A stretch of DNA of 64,000 nt from DATGKG01 sp963783145 (GCA_963783145.1 CAWAMM010000007.1:434001-498000); one strand, 5' to 3'; shown: positions 41,850-49,733, numbered from the stretch's first letter. A program made the numbers and translations. The notes: a model not told the origin generated them from the letters alone.

Positions 41850-43316
41850 CTAGGTCTGCTTCGGTTCGACGGCGGGTGTAGCAAGCAATCTTTTTACCGC
41901 GTTTTCGACCGCGGTCCCCTTGAAGAAATCGCGATTGGCTTCGCCGAAGAACCGCGCCGGATTGGTGAAGAGAAAATCCCGCAGGTCATCGCGCGTCATC
42001 AGACCTTCCTCGACCGGCTCGTAGGCCTCGCGCAAGACATCAGCCATGTTGACCACGTCGAAGTGCCCGATGTCCGACCCCATCAGGGTTTTAAGCCGCG
42101 CCTTGAATGGATTCACCTTATCGGCATAAGCCCAGGAATTCAGCGGATCATCCGCCTCGCATCCGAAGTAGAAGTTGCGGGTGAATAACTCGCTGATATC
42201 GGATGCGCGCGCGATTCCGCATCGCGCGTAGTCGTCGGGATCCTGCGACAGGGGCGGCGCGGGCGTGTAGAACGACTCCAGCGGAGCTTCGTCGGCGTCA
42301 TACCGCGCCGCTAACTCGTGGCCACCATATTTAACCAGCAGATCGCGAAACATCGCGCGATCGAGGTTCGCCGGATTCACTTCCTCGAGCGCCGCGCGGT
42401 TGCGTTTCTTCCAATGCCCGATGAGATCGCTGTACAGCATGCAGGCCCACGCGACCCCGCCCTCCAGGAATCCGATCTTGAGGTCGGGGAAGCGCCGGGT
42501 CACGCCGCCGAGAAACAGCGACTTGCAGATCGCCTCCAGCGCGGCGGCGAAATGACCGATGTGGTTGTAGGTGAAGTTGCTGAACGAGCCGCGAAACCCG
42601 AAGCTGCGCGAGCCGGAATGAAAGGAGGGTGAGACGCCCAGCTCCTGGCACTTTCTCCACACCGGGTCATAGTCATAAGGGCTATCGATGCCGAATGCGT
42701 CCACCCATCGCGCCCAGCGCGCCGCCTGCGGGATCGTGCGCTGCACCGCAGCGATAGGACGGCGCACCGGATGCCCCATCATCACCACTTTGAGACCTAG
42801 CGTCTTAACCGCATACTCCAGTTCCGCGATCGCCTCGTCGGGCGTGTACATCGGAATCACCGCGGCGGGCGTGATGCGGTCGCGGAACTCGCGGAAGCGG
42901 TCGGCCAGATACATGTTGAAGGCGCGGCAGGTCGCGCGGCGCAACTCCTCATCCTCCATCGGCACCATGATCAATCCGCAGGACGGATACAGGACCGTGA
43001 AATCGATGCCGAATTCATCGAGGCGTTCATACAACAGGCGCGGAAGAATCGCAGTCGCGCGATCGCGGGTGTTCTTCGTCGGAATCACCCAGAAGCCCTC
43101 CTGCGGGATACCTCGGTCGCGGCGCTCCTCGGGCGTCATCCGAATCGACTTGCCGAAGGAATCGTGCGGCGCCTTGAACGCATCGGCAACCCGTTGGCCC
43201 GCAACGTTTTTGAGATACTCAAGGATGTCGGGGCCGAACTCGACGTAATGACCGTCGGCATCGATAACCGGATGGCCGAGGCGATCGTGAATCTGCCCGG
43301 AGGTCTGCTCGCTCAT
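41850..43316 (-). CDS. Amidohydrolase-superfamily metal-dependent hydrolase
   Basis: The 488-residue protein from ATG 43316 (after GGAGAAG) is of the amidohydrolase-2 (ACMSD-like) TIM-barrel group. HPVIDADGHYVEFG holds the first metal motif (D-x-x-H variant), then LYPSCGLIMVP, GHPVRRPIAAV, FHSGSRSFGFRGSFSNFTYNHIGHFAAALEAI and FLEGGVAWACMLY, and near the C-terminus GSDIGHFDVVNMADVL with the metal Asp. Members hydrolyse or decarboxylate cyclic compounds. It heads a minus-strand catabolic group with EthD-like, NTF2-like and SDR genes. Substrate unknown. Confidence 0.87.
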   Translation of the reverse strand: MSEQTSGQIHDRLGHPVIDADGHYVEFGPDILEYLKNVAGQRVADAFKAPHDSFGKSIRMTPEERRDRGIPQEGFWVIPTKNTRDRATAILPRLLYERLDEFGIDFTVLYPSCGLIMVPMEDEELRRATCRAFNMYLADRFREFRDRITPAAVIPMYTPDEAIAELEYAVKTLGLKVVMMGHPVRRPIAAVQRTIPQAARWARWVDAFGIDSPYDYDPVWRKCQELGVSPSFHSGSRSFGFRGSFSNFTYNHIGHFAAALEAICKSLFLGGVTRRFPDLKIGFLEGGVAWACMLYSDLIGHWKKRNRAALEEVNPANLDRAMFRDLLVKYGGHELAARYDADEAPLESFYTPAPPLSQDPDDYARCGIARASDISELFTRNFYFGCEADDPLNSWAYADKVNPFKARLKTLMGSDIGHFDVVNMADVLREAYEPVEEGLMTRDDLRDFLFTNPARFFGEANRDFFKGTAVENAVKRLLATPAVEPKQT

Positions 43317-43349
43317 TGTCTTCTCCACGTCGCGAGACGGAGAGCTATT

Positions 43350-43721
43350 TCAAGCGGCGCGGCGCGGGCGCTTCACGTCCTTCGCCATCACTTTTTCCTT
43401 GATCGGCGTGAACATATAGGTTGCCACCCGCTTGCCGTCGAGTGCGTCGGTAGGTGTGATATCGGCCGTGCCTCCGCGCGCGCGCAGCTCCTTGATGGTG
43501 GCCGCGATATCGTCGGTCTCGATCTCATAGACCGCGAGATACTTGTAGGCCTTGCTGGCCTCGCCGCCAAACTGACTGTCAGTCAGCTTGAAGCGTTGTC
43601 CGCTGACGAAACCGGGAACATTGATCACGTCGGGAACGTGATGCTGGTCGTACCATTCGTTGAACTCGGCTTCTTTACCTTCGACCGGATTAGTCAGCGC
43701 AAGAAATGTGTATTTGGCCAT
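43350..43721 (-). CDS. EthD/DUF4286-like dimeric alpha-beta barrel protein
   Basis: The 123 residues include ALTNPVEGKEAEFNEWYDQHHVPDVINVPGFVSGQRFKL, the signature of EthD-like small proteins, with two His in QHH. They are often accessory proteins in degradation clusters. The stop is 33 bases before the amidohydrolase start. Confidence 0.85.
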   Translation of the reverse strand: MAKYTFLALTNPVEGKEAEFNEWYDQHHVPDVINVPGFVSGQRFKLTDSQFGGEASKAYKYLAVYEIETDDIAATIKELRARGGTADITPTDALDGKRVATYMFTPIKEKVMAKDVKRPRRAA

Positions 43722-43750
43722 GATGAGAACCTCCTAAGATTTATCGCTTT

Positions 43751-44182
43751 TCAGGATCGTGCGAGGTCGCCGGGGCCGAGAAACGGCGCCTTCACCTCAC
43801 TGATAGTCACAATCTTCCACGATGCGCCGTCGCGCCGAACCATATAGCAGGCGCGAATGTGTTCCAGCACTGAATTATCAAACTTGTAGCGCGTCACGTC
43901 CGAAACAATCATCCCGAGATTTTCCGCCAGCGCCCAGGTCTTGATGCTATCGATACCCGACCGCACCCATCCGCGTTCTCTAAGCGTGGTCATGGTGTGA
44001 CGAAAACCTTTGCGATTGTCGTCGTCGTTGGCGACTGCCGCGAGTCCGCGCGCGCCGGAAATCGCCGCATACGGATGCGCGAAGCAATCAAAGAAACGCT
44101 CGTCCTCGCGATTAAAGACCTCGATGTAGTGGCGATAGAAGCTTTCCAGCTCGCGCGCGATTTCTTCCGCGGTAGGCATCAT
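43751..44182 (-). CDS. SnoaL/NTF2-like protein
   Basis: The 143 residues fold as an NTF2-like cone: helix EEIARELESFYRHYIEVFNREDERFFDCFAHPYAAI, then strands NLGMIVSDVTRYKF, HIRACYMVRRDGASWKIVTISEV. Related proteins are isomerases, dehydratases or subunits of steroid and aromatic pathways. It lies between the SDR and EthD-like genes on the same strand. Confidence 0.83.
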   Translation of the reverse strand: MMPTAEEIARELESFYRHYIEVFNREDERFFDCFAHPYAAISGARGLAAVANDDDNRKGFRHTMTTLRERGWVRSGIDSIKTWALAENLGMIVSDVTRYKFDNSVLEHIRACYMVRRDGASWKIVTISEVKAPFLGPGDLARS

Positions 44183-44189
44183 GGTTTCC

Positions 44190-44939
44190 TTATTGCGCGG
44201 TCAGGCCGCCGTCGACCACGAACTCCGCGCCGGTGCAATACGAGGAGTCATCGCTGGCAAGAAACAGCACCAGCTTCGCAACGTCTTCCGGCGTGCCCTC
44301 GCGGCCCAGCGGCAGGACATTTTTCACGATGTACTCGCGTTGTTCCTTGGGAATGATGTCGATCATCGTGGTGTTGATGAGCCCCGGATGAACTGAGTTG
44401 ACCCTGATCCCATCGCGGCCGTATTGCACCGCCGCGGACTTGGTCAGCAATCGCACCGCGCCCTTGGTCCCGTGATACGCGGTCGAGCCTTGCGAACCGG
44501 TAAGTCCCGCGACCGAGGAGATGTTCACGATTGAGCCGCCACCGCGCCGTTTCATCGCGGCCACGACCTCCTTCATCCCGAGCCACACGCCTTTCTGGTT
44601 GATGTTGACGATCGCGTCCCACAGTTCTTCGCTGGTGTCCTCGAGGCCCGAGGTGTTGAAGATGCCGGCGTTGTTCACCAGGATATCGAGGCCGCCGAAT
44701 TCGCGCTCGCAGGCCGCGACCGCATTGCGCCAGTCGGTCCCGCGCGTCACGTCAAGATGGACCGCGACCACCGCGCGCGCCTTCGCGTTGATCTCCTTCG
44801 CGAGCGCATTGGCCACCTCGTCGAGCACGTCGCCGACGACCACCTTCGCGCCTTCGCTGACGAACAATCGCGCCTCGGCCGCGCCCTGCCCGCGCGCGCC
44901 ACCGGAAATCAACGCCACTTTGCCTTTCAAACGATCCAT
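44190..44939 (-). CDS. Short-chain dehydrogenase/reductase
   Basis: The 249-residue SDR from ATG 44939 has the NAD(P) loop VALISGGARGQGAAEARLF, NNAGIFNTSGL, the catalytic Ser in IVNISSVAGLTGSQGSTAYHGTKGAV with Tyr-x-x-x-Lys (YHGTK), and ends YCTGAEFVVDGGLTAQ. It is like 3-alpha/20-beta-hydroxysteroid or cyclohexanol dehydrogenases. GGGAGG lies 9 bases before the start. It is first of the four-gene minus-strand group. Confidence 0.92.
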   Translation of the reverse strand: MDRLKGKVALISGGARGQGAAEARLFVSEGAKVVVGDVLDEVANALAKEINAKARAVVAVHLDVTRGTDWRNAVAACEREFGGLDILVNNAGIFNTSGLEDTSEELWDAIVNINQKGVWLGMKEVVAAMKRRGGGSIVNISSVAGLTGSQGSTAYHGTKGAVRLLTKSAAVQYGRDGIRVNSVHPGLINTTMIDIIPKEQREYIVKNVLPLGREGTPEDVAKLVLFLASDDSSYCTGAEFVVDGGLTAQ

Positions 44940-45053
44940 CGATGGGAACCTCCCGCGAGCCTTCCCGTTCGATAGCAGGGGCATGTTCAATTTGAAAGTC
45001 GCGCGCAATCTTGCATGATGGGGCAGGACGGAACTTCAGCTCAGGAGAAAACG

Positions 45054-45869
45054 ATGGCGGACCAAATCGCGCTGACCGATATCAAACTGAAATACGCATC
45101 CATCCAGGAAGCCAAGGCGCTGGCGGGCCTGCGCCTCATCCTCGGCGCGAACGCGGTGCCGGGTCCGTGGCGGGAAGCCTGCAAGGGGATTTTCCATGTG
45201 AAGAAGATTCCCTACACCCCGGTCGCATCGGCGGGTCAGGACGGATCGCCGCGTGAACTCATCGAGTGGACGGCGCAATCGAGCGCGCCGGTCGCGATCT
45301 GGAATGATGAGCGTCCACGCTCGACCTGGATCGAGCAGCTCTACCTTGCCGAGCGATTACAGCCCGAGCCCGCGCTGATTCCGTCGCATGCGGATGACCG
45401 CGTGTCGATGTTCGGCACCATCAATGAGATCACCGGCGAGAATGGCCTCGGATGGCAACGGCGTCACATCCTCATCGATGAAACGGTCAACCATCCGAAG
45501 ACCGATGATCGGACGCGCAACTTTTGGAAACGCTTCGGCGGCAAGTACGGATACACGCCGGAGGCGGTGGCCGCGGCGCCGGCGCGATCCGCATCGATTC
45601 TGAAATATCTTTCCACGCGCATCGAACGACAGAAGGCGAGGGGGAGCAAGTTTTTCATCGGCGATCGGCTGACCGCCCTCGACATCTATTGGGCGGCGTT
45701 TTCCGCGATCATTCGGCCACTCCCAGTCGAGCTGTGTCCGATGGCGGATTCGTTCCGCATCATGTACACCGAAAAGGACCCGGCGGTCGCAGCTGCGATG
45801 TCGCCCGCGCTGCTTGAGCATCGCGATTTCATCTATCGCGAGTACCTCGAGCTGCCGGTGGTGTTTTAG
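45054..45869 (+). CDS. Glutathione S-transferase-like protein
   Basis: The 271-residue protein has a thioredoxin-like N-terminal half (LRLILGANAVPGPWREACKGIFHVKKIPYTPV, SAPVAIWNDERPRSTW) and a helical GST C-terminal half (SKFFIGDRLTALDIYWAAFSAII, whose D is the N-capping box Asp). It probably conjugates or isomerises a substrate with glutathione or a similar thiol. It is divergent from the SDR gene and has CAGGAG before the start. Confidence 0.85.
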   Translation: MADQIALTDIKLKYASIQEAKALAGLRLILGANAVPGPWREACKGIFHVKKIPYTPVASAGQDGSPRELIEWTAQSSAPVAIWNDERPRSTWIEQLYLAERLQPEPALIPSHADDRVSMFGTINEITGENGLGWQRRHILIDETVNHPKTDDRTRNFWKRFGGKYGYTPEAVAAAPARSASILKYLSTRIERQKARGSKFFIGDRLTALDIYWAAFSAIIRPLPVELCPMADSFRIMYTEKDPAVAAAMSPALLEHRDFIYREYLELPVVF

Positions 45870-45875
45870 GAAGGT

Positions 45876-46020
45876 TCATTTTTTCATGCGGAGGTGCGCG
45901 CGCTTCGAGGGTTCTATTTGGCGAACAACGACTACCGGCTGGTTGGGGCGGCCGCACCAGATACAAGCGATCGCGGCATCGGAGATGCTGTGGTTGCATT
46001 CCGGGCAAACTATTAGCGCC
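45876..46020 (-). pseudogene. Zinc-ribbon fragment, partial duplicate of 47082-47738
   Basis: About 120 bases (45900-46022) repeat the 5' end of the zinc-ribbon membrane gene almost exactly: ALIVCPECNHSISDAAIACIWCGRPNQPVV. The start codon that is ATG in the full gene has become ACG here, and the membrane part is absent. An open frame can borrow an upstream start inside the alcohol dehydrogenase remnant, but it is most likely non-functional. Confidence 0.72.
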
Positions 46021-46227
46021 GTGTCTTTCGAAAAGCGCATCCAGGGATGCTTCATGGGCTCCAACCGCTTCCGCATCGACATGCCGCGGCTCATCGAATT
46101 CTACCAGCAGGGGTGGCTCAACCTCGATGACATGATCAGCGGGCGCGGCAAGCTGGAGAACGTCAACGAGGCGTTCCGCGCGATGAAGGCGGGCGAGGTC
46201 GCGCGCACGGTGTTGATGTTCGATTAG
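46021..46227 (+). pseudogene. C-terminal remnant of a zinc-type alcohol dehydrogenase
   Basis: The 68 codons (FEKRIQGCFMGSNRFRIDMPRLIEFYQQGWLNLDDMI, VNEAFRAMKAGEVARTVLMF) match the last fifth of Zn-dependent alcohol dehydrogenases of the AdhB/class III type. The catalytic and NAD-binding parts are gone. The break falls exactly at the edge of the duplicated zinc-ribbon segment, and the gene's own terminator survives downstream. Confidence 0.8.
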
Positions 46228-46253
46228 ACGACAGAAGTATCAATCGACTAAGG

Positions 46254-46284
46254 GCCGGACGGCATCGCCGCCCGGCTTTTTTTT
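46254..46284 (+). terminator. Rho-independent terminator
   Basis: GCCGGaCGGC-atc-GCCGcCCGGC, a 10-base stem with one mismatch, is followed by eight Ts. It lies 27 bases after the alcohol dehydrogenase remnant. Confidence 0.9.
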
Positions 46285-46554
46285 AGACGATTCGGTTTAA
46301 GGCAAACTTGTTTGAACGGCTACAGGGCGTAAAATAATCGAAACAGCCCTCGCTTGTGGCGGAGCCAAAATATGATTCGACGTCGTAATGAAGTGCTTCA
46401 GGCAATTACATCTGGACAAATTCTTTGTCGCATTCTCTGTATCCGACGAGATTGCTTTGCTTCCGAGGAAATTCTTCTCCAGTCACGCGACGTGCACAAG
46501 CCGAATTTCCAAAACCGCCGAGTGTTCTGCTCATCTCACCGTTAGAGCTTACCG
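46285..46554. other. Gene-free stretch
   Basis: Between the terminator and the dapA remnant no gene or repeat is evident; short open frames here lack coding character. Confidence 0.45.
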
Positions 46555-46790
46555 TTAGACGAGCTTCAATTCCTTTACCGCGGTGCGGAGGTGGTCGGAG
46601 GCCGGCGCGGACCTCTACACAGCGGCATCCGAAGCTCATTCGCGCAGCGGCCCATGAACGCGAGCATCGGCTTGACGGGGCTCAAATTGGTCTCGATGAA
46701 AAGCGCGCGCATAACCGGCATCATCTTGTAGTGGATTTCGCGGGAGAAGCGGGCTGCGCAAACCGAAATGACGTGCGCTACCCCCTCGTG
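46555..46790 (-). pseudogene. Decayed 3' end of a dapA-like gene
   Basis: On the minus strand, MMPVMRALFIETNLSPVKPML and ELRMPLC match the C-terminal region of dihydrodipicolinate synthase (normally MPLxKALFIETNPIPVK). After LC the match shifts frame to ASDHLRTAVKELKLV and a stop at 46555, the usual end. Upstream, VISVCA runs directly into REIHYKM, suggesting a deletion of some 20 codons. It is a remnant, not a working lysine gene. Confidence 0.68.
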
Positions 46791-46888
46791 CTGCGGCGTG
46801 AGTTCGCATTTGCCAAATGGTCTGGCTCGCGGTCTTTCATGCCGAATTTCGCCACGACTTGCGCTACTGGGTCGAGCCCCAATTTTCG

Positions 46889-46973
46889 CCTCCCCCATTG
46901 ATTGGGGGAGGTGGCCCGGCGCGATTTTCGCGATGGCTGCGAAGCGAAAATCGTGACGGGTCGGAGAGGGACC
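46889..46973 (+). repeat. Two-hairpin element U1
   Basis: Hairpin A is CCTCCCCC-N7-GGGGGAGG (46889-46911). Hairpin B is CGATTTTCGC paired with GCGAAAATCG (46922-46953). The tail is GACGGGTCGGAGAGGGACC. U2 at 47898-47981 is an inverse copy in which three base pairs of stem B differ on both sides. Confidence 0.88.
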
Positions 46974-47081
46974 GCCGCGCTGGATTCTGGTTTTCCGTTC
47001 GATCCCCCCAGACCGCTCAACGTCGAAGGGATTCAGCGAACCTTATTTCTCAAACAGGATTTTCCCCAATACGTGGCGGGC

Positions 47082-47738
47082 CTACCCGCCCTTGGTAACA
47101 GAGCCTTTGGTGAGGAGAACATAAGCGCCTAGACTAAGGAGCGTCCACAGGGCTGCGCCAATCGCGATGCCTACTATGTTTGCTCCGTTGTAGCGGCCAT
47201 CAATGGATTCGCGATTGTTGAGCCGATTAATATCAGATTGCACGATGATCAACGGCAAAACGGCTGCGAATCCGACAAATCCTCGAAGACCTGTCCCGAC
47301 CGAAAATATGGTTAAGCTGATCCATAGAATGGCTAGCACGACCGGGCTCCATCGGAACCTAACTCCGCGCGCGATTCCTTGTTGTTTGATGGCCCGAAAA
47401 AGCGGGTACGCAAATATCCCATTGAACAACGCTCTGATGGCTGGATTAAATCCCCGCCGCTCGGACATTCGAATATAGTTCCATTGTCTGTAGAACCAGT
47501 GGATTTGGTAAATACCGAAGGTGAAGCCCGACATCACGACCAGTTTGTGAATCGCTATGGGGTCAAAAAACGGTGGCCTTCTTTCAGCAATCACCGAGTC
47601 AGAGATCGATTGTTGCGCTTCGAGGGTTCTATTTTCGTGAACAGGGACTACCGGCTGGTTGGGGCGGCCGCACCAGATACAAGCGATCGCGGCATCGGAG
47701 ATGCTGTGGTTGCAGGCCGGGCAAACTATTAGCGCCAT
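47082..47738 (-). CDS. Zinc-ribbon plus four-helix membrane protein
   Basis: From ATG 47738 the product has 218 residues: a zinc ribbon at the N-terminus (CPACNHSISDAAIACIWCG), a linker, then a DUF4234-like membrane region with IHKLVVMSGFTFGIYQIHWFYRQWNYIR, PVVLAILWISLTIFSVG, FVGFAAVLPLIIVQ and a C-terminal helix IVGIAIGAALWTLLSLGAYVLL. Function unknown. It lies between inverse elements U1 and U2, and its 5' end is duplicated at 45.9 kb, so this region has been rearranged. Confidence 0.75.
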   Translation of the reverse strand: MALIVCPACNHSISDAAIACIWCGRPNQPVVPVHENRTLEAQQSISDSVIAERRPPFFDPIAIHKLVVMSGFTFGIYQIHWFYRQWNYIRMSERRGFNPAIRALFNGIFAYPLFRAIKQQGIARGVRFRWSPVVLAILWISLTIFSVGTGLRGFVGFAAVLPLIIVQSDINRLNNRESIDGRYNGANIVGIAIGAALWTLLSLGAYVLLTKGSVTKGG

Positions 47739-47897
47739 GTCTGTTGATCGCTGACCATTAGCCAAGCCGATTTCGTATCTGGTAGCAGACGCACTGCCAT
47801 CGGGGCAATGTACTGGAAAGTTCAAACGGCTTTGGTCGAATCAGGCCGACATCTTAGGTGACGTTGCAAATGCGTCGGAAGCAGAATCCAGAGCTGA
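47739..47897. other. Gene-free leader of the zinc-ribbon membrane gene
   Basis: The open frame reaches 47825, but the stretch lacks family-like sequence. I see no promoter of note. Confidence 0.4.
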
Positions 47898-47981
47898 GGT
47901 CCCTCTCCGGCCCATCACGATTCATGCACGCAGCCATCGCATGAATCGCGCTGGTCCACCTCCCCCGATCAACGGGGGAGG
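47898..47981 (-). repeat. Two-hairpin element U2
   Basis: Read on the minus strand: hairpin A CCTCCCCC/GGGGGAGG (47959-47981), hairpin B CGATTCATGC with GCATGAATCG, and tail GATGGGCCGGAGAGGGACC. It starts 91 bases before DUF559 gene 2, with hairpin A nearer the gene. Confidence 0.88.
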
Positions 47982-48072
47982 GGTATTCAGGCGGCTCAGC
48001 TCTGGACGCCGTTGCACTACTGCTCTGTCTCTCTATGGTCAACTTCCAGACTCTGCCATACCACATTGTGTC

Positions 48073-48471
48073 ATGCGCACTCCCGAACAACTGCGTGCCG
48101 ATGTGCGTCGTCTGCGCCGCGAACAGACCGAGGCCGAAAGCCTGCTTTGGCAAAACCTTCGCGCCAAACGACTGGATGGTCTCAAGTTCCGCCGCCAGCA
48201 TCCAATTGGCGGCCACATCGCGGATTTCTGCTGCCTCAGACATCGGTTGGTTATCGAGATCGATGGCAGCCAGCATGCCGACGAGATCGAGCAAGATGCG
48301 GTACGGACACGGCGGCTGGAAGCAAATGGATTCCGAGTGATCCGATTCTGCAATGATGATGTATTGCGAAATCTGGAGGGCGTGCTGACTAGCATTGTAG
48401 AGGCGGTGGGCAAAAGCATCGCGTTGGGGGCCGGGCCGGAGGAAGAGGCAGAGGTGGAATTCCAGAGCTAA
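48073..48471 (+). CDS. DUF559 endonuclease-like protein 2
   Basis: From ATG 48073 the product has 132 residues with the DUF559 pattern: RREQTEAESLLWQNLRAKRLDGLKFRRQHPIGGHIADFCCLRHRLVIEIDGSQH and GFRVIRFCNDDVL; the Asp of ADFCC and Glu/Asp of IEIDG are the likely metal site. It is about 60 percent like copy 1 in the core but has a longer acidic C-terminal tail (EEEAEVEFQS). Like copy 1, it has a palindromic element about 100 bases upstream with the same polarity. Confidence 0.87.
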   Translation: MRTPEQLRADVRRLRREQTEAESLLWQNLRAKRLDGLKFRRQHPIGGHIADFCCLRHRLVIEIDGSQHADEIEQDAVRTRRLEANGFRVIRFCNDDVLRNLEGVLTSIVEAVGKSIALGAGPEEEAEVEFQS

Positions 48472-48477
48472 GGGTCA

Positions 48478-48540
48478 ATTATCCAGTCGCGGCGCACGAC
48501 GAGATTTGATTTCGTCCGCTACCGATAGCTTCAGATTGGA
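48478..48540 (-). pseudogene. C-terminal remnant of a higA-like gene
   Basis: Reverse-strand codons NLKLSVADEIKSRRA repeat the end of the HigA protein at 48938-49222 (NLKPSVAAKIKSRRA), with about 40 of 47 bases alike. No toxin or DNA-binding part remains. Confidence 0.7.
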
Positions 48541-48576
48541 GTCGCCAGCTTTACGTCATATGTGCGGGGCGGAAGG

Positions 48577-48642
48577 AAGTCACCGGGCTCGACCGAGGTA
48601 GTAGGAGTGGGAGGGTGTGGTTTTGGTCGCTCCCGGTGACTT
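48577..48642. repeat. Perfect 11-bp inverted repeat
   Basis: AAGTCACCGGG (48577-48587) pairs exactly with CCCGGTGACTT (48632-48642) across a 44-base loop. Confidence 0.75.
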
Positions 48643-48657
48643 GAAGATTTAGGGTCA

Positions 48658-48715
48658 GAGAGCCATCAGCTCCAGCTGGGAGGGGGTGTCCGAAGACTGG
48701 AGGCTGATGACTCTC
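48658..48715. repeat. 17-bp imperfect inverted repeat
   Basis: GAGAGCCATCAGCTCCA pairs with TGGAGGCTGATGACTCTC with one mismatch and one bulge. It follows the previous hairpin by 15 bases, so the two could form one structured RNA. Confidence 0.72.
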
Positions 48716-48937
48716 GACGAATCGTAGGTAAAGCAAGCGCTGAGCCAAGCTGTCTGTTAGCGTGAGAGAAATATAGGTAGCTTTAGAAACATGCCGAATC
48801 CACCTGTCGCGCGACGGTAGCGCAACAGTGCGCGACGACTGCGCGACACAGCTCCTAATAAGGCGGGTTTGGTCCATAGTTCGTCGGGGCGGCGAGGTTT
48901 TCGGAGAATCTCCAGATAACCCGGCTAACGCAAGCGG

Positions 48938-49222
48938 TCAGGCCGCGCGACGAGATTTGATTTTGGCCGCCACCGATGGCTTCAGATTCTTGCGCGCCAT
49001 TTTCAGATCATAGTGGCCCTGAAGGTTCATCCAGAACTCCGGGCTGTTGTCGAAATAGCGACCCAGGCGGAGCGCAGTGTCCGCGGTTATCCGGCGCCGG
49101 CCATTTACGATTTCAGTGATGCGATTGGGTGAGATTCCGATCGCCTTCGCAAGCTGGTTCTGTGACAGCCCATACTCGGCGAGGAATTCTTCCTTGAGCA
49201 TTTCGCCGGGAGTTACCGGCAC
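48938..49222 (-). CDS. higA: HigA-family antitoxin, orphan
   Basis: The 94 residues contain an XRE-type HTH: VTPGEMLKEEFLAEYGLSQNQLAKAIGISPNRITEIVNGRRRITADTALRL, followed by the HigA tail FDNSPEFWMNLQGHYDL. No HigB toxin lies upstream, where higBA operons normally carry it. Start GTG 49222 is usable. However, an ATG at 49238 followed by seven As would give a better N-terminus (MKKDFVPVTPGE) if one A were removed, pointing to a homopolymer frameshift or sequencing slip. Confidence 0.87.
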   Translation of the reverse strand: MPVTPGEMLKEEFLAEYGLSQNQLAKAIGISPNRITEIVNGRRRITADTALRLGRYFDNSPEFWMNLQGHYDLKMARKNLKPSVAAKIKSRRAA

Positions 49223-49283
49223 GAAGTCTTTTTTTCATTGGGACATCTTAATCGGAATCGACGATGCGGGGCAGTGCGGGGTG

Positions 49284-49395
49284 AGGTGGGGGCGCGGCGC
49301 GGTTCTCGCTCTTGGGTTGCGCGAGAAGCGTGCCGCGCATCCAGGAATGATGCGCGCCGACCTCGGCGCGCCACCGCTTTTGCGTTGGCGCGCCT
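49284..49395 (+). repeat. Dispersed hairpin repeat, diverged copy 3
   Basis: Same layout as 10586-10728 with changed stems: GGCGCGG..CTCGC paired with GCGAG..GTGCCGC, then GATGCGCG and CGGCGCGCCACC. Sequence match is weak outside these blocks. Confidence 0.5.
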
Positions 49396-49484
49396 ACGGT
49401 TCTGAGGAATCGGGCGGGCTGCTATATTCGGTGAAGGTTGGAACTCCCCGTTTCGAACGGAGGTTGACCCCCAAGGAGCACGCC

Positions 49485-49733
49485 ATGCCGCGAGGCCACA
49501 AGTTCAGCGACCCCCTCGATCAGCAAATCTACGACGCGCATCGCCGCTACATCGAAGTGATGGAAGATATCCGGATGAGCGCCATCAGCAATGAGACCAA
49601 AGAAAAGTATCTGCAAATCATCACGGTCCTGACCGAAAAGCTCGCGCTGCCGAGCAAGCCGCTGTCCGAGATTATCGGCGAGATGATGGCGGAGGCCGCT
49701 CCGTTTCTCTTTCAGACCATGCAGAATCGCTAG
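49485..49733 (+). CDS. Small helical protein, unknown
   Basis: From ATG 49485, eight bases after AAGGAG, the product has 82 residues: MPRGHKFSDPLDQQIYDAHRRYIEVMEDIRM, then EKYLQIITVLTEKLALPSKPLSEIIGEMMAEAAPFLF. Mostly helical and acidic, with no recognised domain. The ribosome binding site and codon bias support a real gene. Confidence 0.55.
   Translation: MPRGHKFSDPLDQQIYDAHRRYIEVMEDIRMSAISNETKEKYLQIITVLTEKLALPSKPLSEIIGEMMAEAAPFLFQTMQNR

Larger units (their letters stand above)
48541..48937. other. Gene-free stretch with two long hairpins
   Basis: Holds the two inverted repeats listed next; from 48720 to 48937 nothing else is apparent. Confidence 0.5.

Noticed and set aside
46425..46901. 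Plus-strand open frame of 158 codons
   Set aside because: It is antisense to the dapA remnant, runs into U1 and has no domain.
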